A stretch of DNA of 64,000 bases from Bartonella sp. DB5-6 (GTDB lineage: Bacteria > Pseudomonadota > Alphaproteobacteria > Rhizobiales > Rhizobiaceae): positions 54,533-118,532 of the forward strand of contig NZ_JH725114.1 in assembly GCF_000278115.1 (NCBI RefSeq). The letters run 5' to 3'. Position numbers and translations under genes: made by a program. Shown piece after piece: positions 63,659 through 64,000 of the stretch. Within the stretch, counting starts at the first letter, position 1. The number at the start of each line of letters is the position of its first letter. The notes under the pieces are model-generated. The model searched no databases. It was not told where the DNA came from and saw nothing but the letters and a program-made list of their open reading frames with translations.

Positions 63659-63760
63659 TCAATGATAATCTAGATAATCAACTAATTCGACATCTATACC
63701 AACAAAACGGAATATTACACGCCAATTTCCATTTACAGTAATTGACCAATATCCCTTACA
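63659..63760 (-). pseudogene. higB: HigB toxin, 3' fragment cut by IS607
   Basis: The last 32 codons of a HigB-type toxin (KGYWSITVNGNWRVIFRF, then VGIDVELVDYLDYH) end 17 bp before the higA start. The fragment stops exactly where the second IS607 copy begins (63761), so the insertion removed or displaced the 5' two thirds of the gene. Confidence 0.85.
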
Positions 63761-64000
63761 GGGCTTTAACAGCTTACTTGTAATCTATTTATATCTGTGT
63801 AATAATATATATTATGGATAGATTTGTTGGGATAGGTAAAGCAGCTCAAGCTTTGGGGTGTTTCGATTAGCACTTTGCGTCGTTGGGAAGGTGAAGGCAA
63901 AATTGTTTCTGAGCATACGGCAGGAGGACACCGCCGTTATGACCTATCCAAGCTTAGACCTGAGCTTTTTCATTCGAGAGAACTGTCTCAAAGAAAAACC
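63761..64000 (+). mobile_element. Second IS607 copy, left end, running off the window
   Basis: Sequence from 63761 matches 59924 onward with few substitutions through the window end. It is inserted into the higB gene. Only 240 bp are visible. Confidence 0.85.
63814..64000 (+). pseudogene. Frameshifted tnpA of second IS607 copy (partial)
   Basis: Matches the intact tnpA from its ATG. A one-base gain in a G run (CTTTGGGGTG versus TTTTAGGTG near 63851-63860) shifts the frame and gives a TAG at 63868, after 18 codons. The remaining sequence is tnpA-like but out of frame, so this copy cannot make TnpA. Confidence 0.85.

Noticed and set aside
57355..64000. tRNA gene as attachment site for the integrase remnant
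   Set aside because: No tRNA-like T-arm or acceptor pairing was found anywhere in the window, so an attachment site cannot be named.

Overview
The window looks like a chromosomal segment of a Bartonella species (Alphaproteobacteria, Rhizobiales). The evidence is AT-rich DNA, alphaproteobacterial gene order (infB-rbfA-truB-rpsO-pnp, hslVU, argJ-mutT next to a parvulin, nrdHIEF, prfA-prmC), a Brucella Omp10-like lipoprotein, and many small decayed mobile fragments. The genus call is inference from these features; no database search was run.

Layout. 1-9 kb: translation and RNA genes (infB, rbfA, truB, rpsO, pnp), with an MFS exporter on the opposite strand between truB and rpsO. 9-16.7 kb: an RsmC-like methyltransferase, hslVU, an asparaginase, coaA, an M17 aminopeptidase and an NlpC/P60 hydrolase that lacks a normal start codon. 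16.7-17.7 kb: a decayed, gene-poor stretch. 17.7-26 kb: mutT, argJ, a parvulin, secA, a Fur-family gene, prfA and prmC. 26-30.7 kb: nrdHIEF, with a candidate promoter and NrdR box about 500 bp upstream. 30.7-33.3 kb: znuCBA behind a double Zur-type operator. 34-38.2 kb: ugpBAEC behind a Pho-box-like promoter, followed by a glycerophosphodiester phosphodiesterase. 39-48 kb: guaA, an RsmB-like methyltransferase, a 49-residue basic protein gene with its own terminator, guaB, a PLD-family enzyme and a degenerate NtrC-like regulator. 48-57.4 kb: envelope and housekeeping genes (omp10-like, kdsD, galU, mltB-like, an SGNH-like protein, an M3 peptidase, mgtE).

From about 58 kb to the end the window is a patchwork of mobile and addiction elements. 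It holds an alanine-rich heptad coiled-coil fragment, a frameshifted tyrosine integrase remnant, an AlpA-like regulator, a complete IS607-type tnpA-tnpB element, a Gp49-type (HigB/HigA-like) toxin-antitoxin pair, a partial second copy of that pair's promoter and start, a small membrane protein, and an orphan HigA antitoxin. The toxin partner of that antitoxin is cut off by a second, frameshifted IS607 copy running off the window. A 29-bp sequence just after tnpB recurs just after the first antitoxin, which suggests a solo IS right end.

The metal and phosphate genes fit together as uptake systems under Zur-like and PhoB-like control. The ribonucleotide reductase genes carry an NrdR-type site. 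The 58-64 kb region is where the least explained structure lies.
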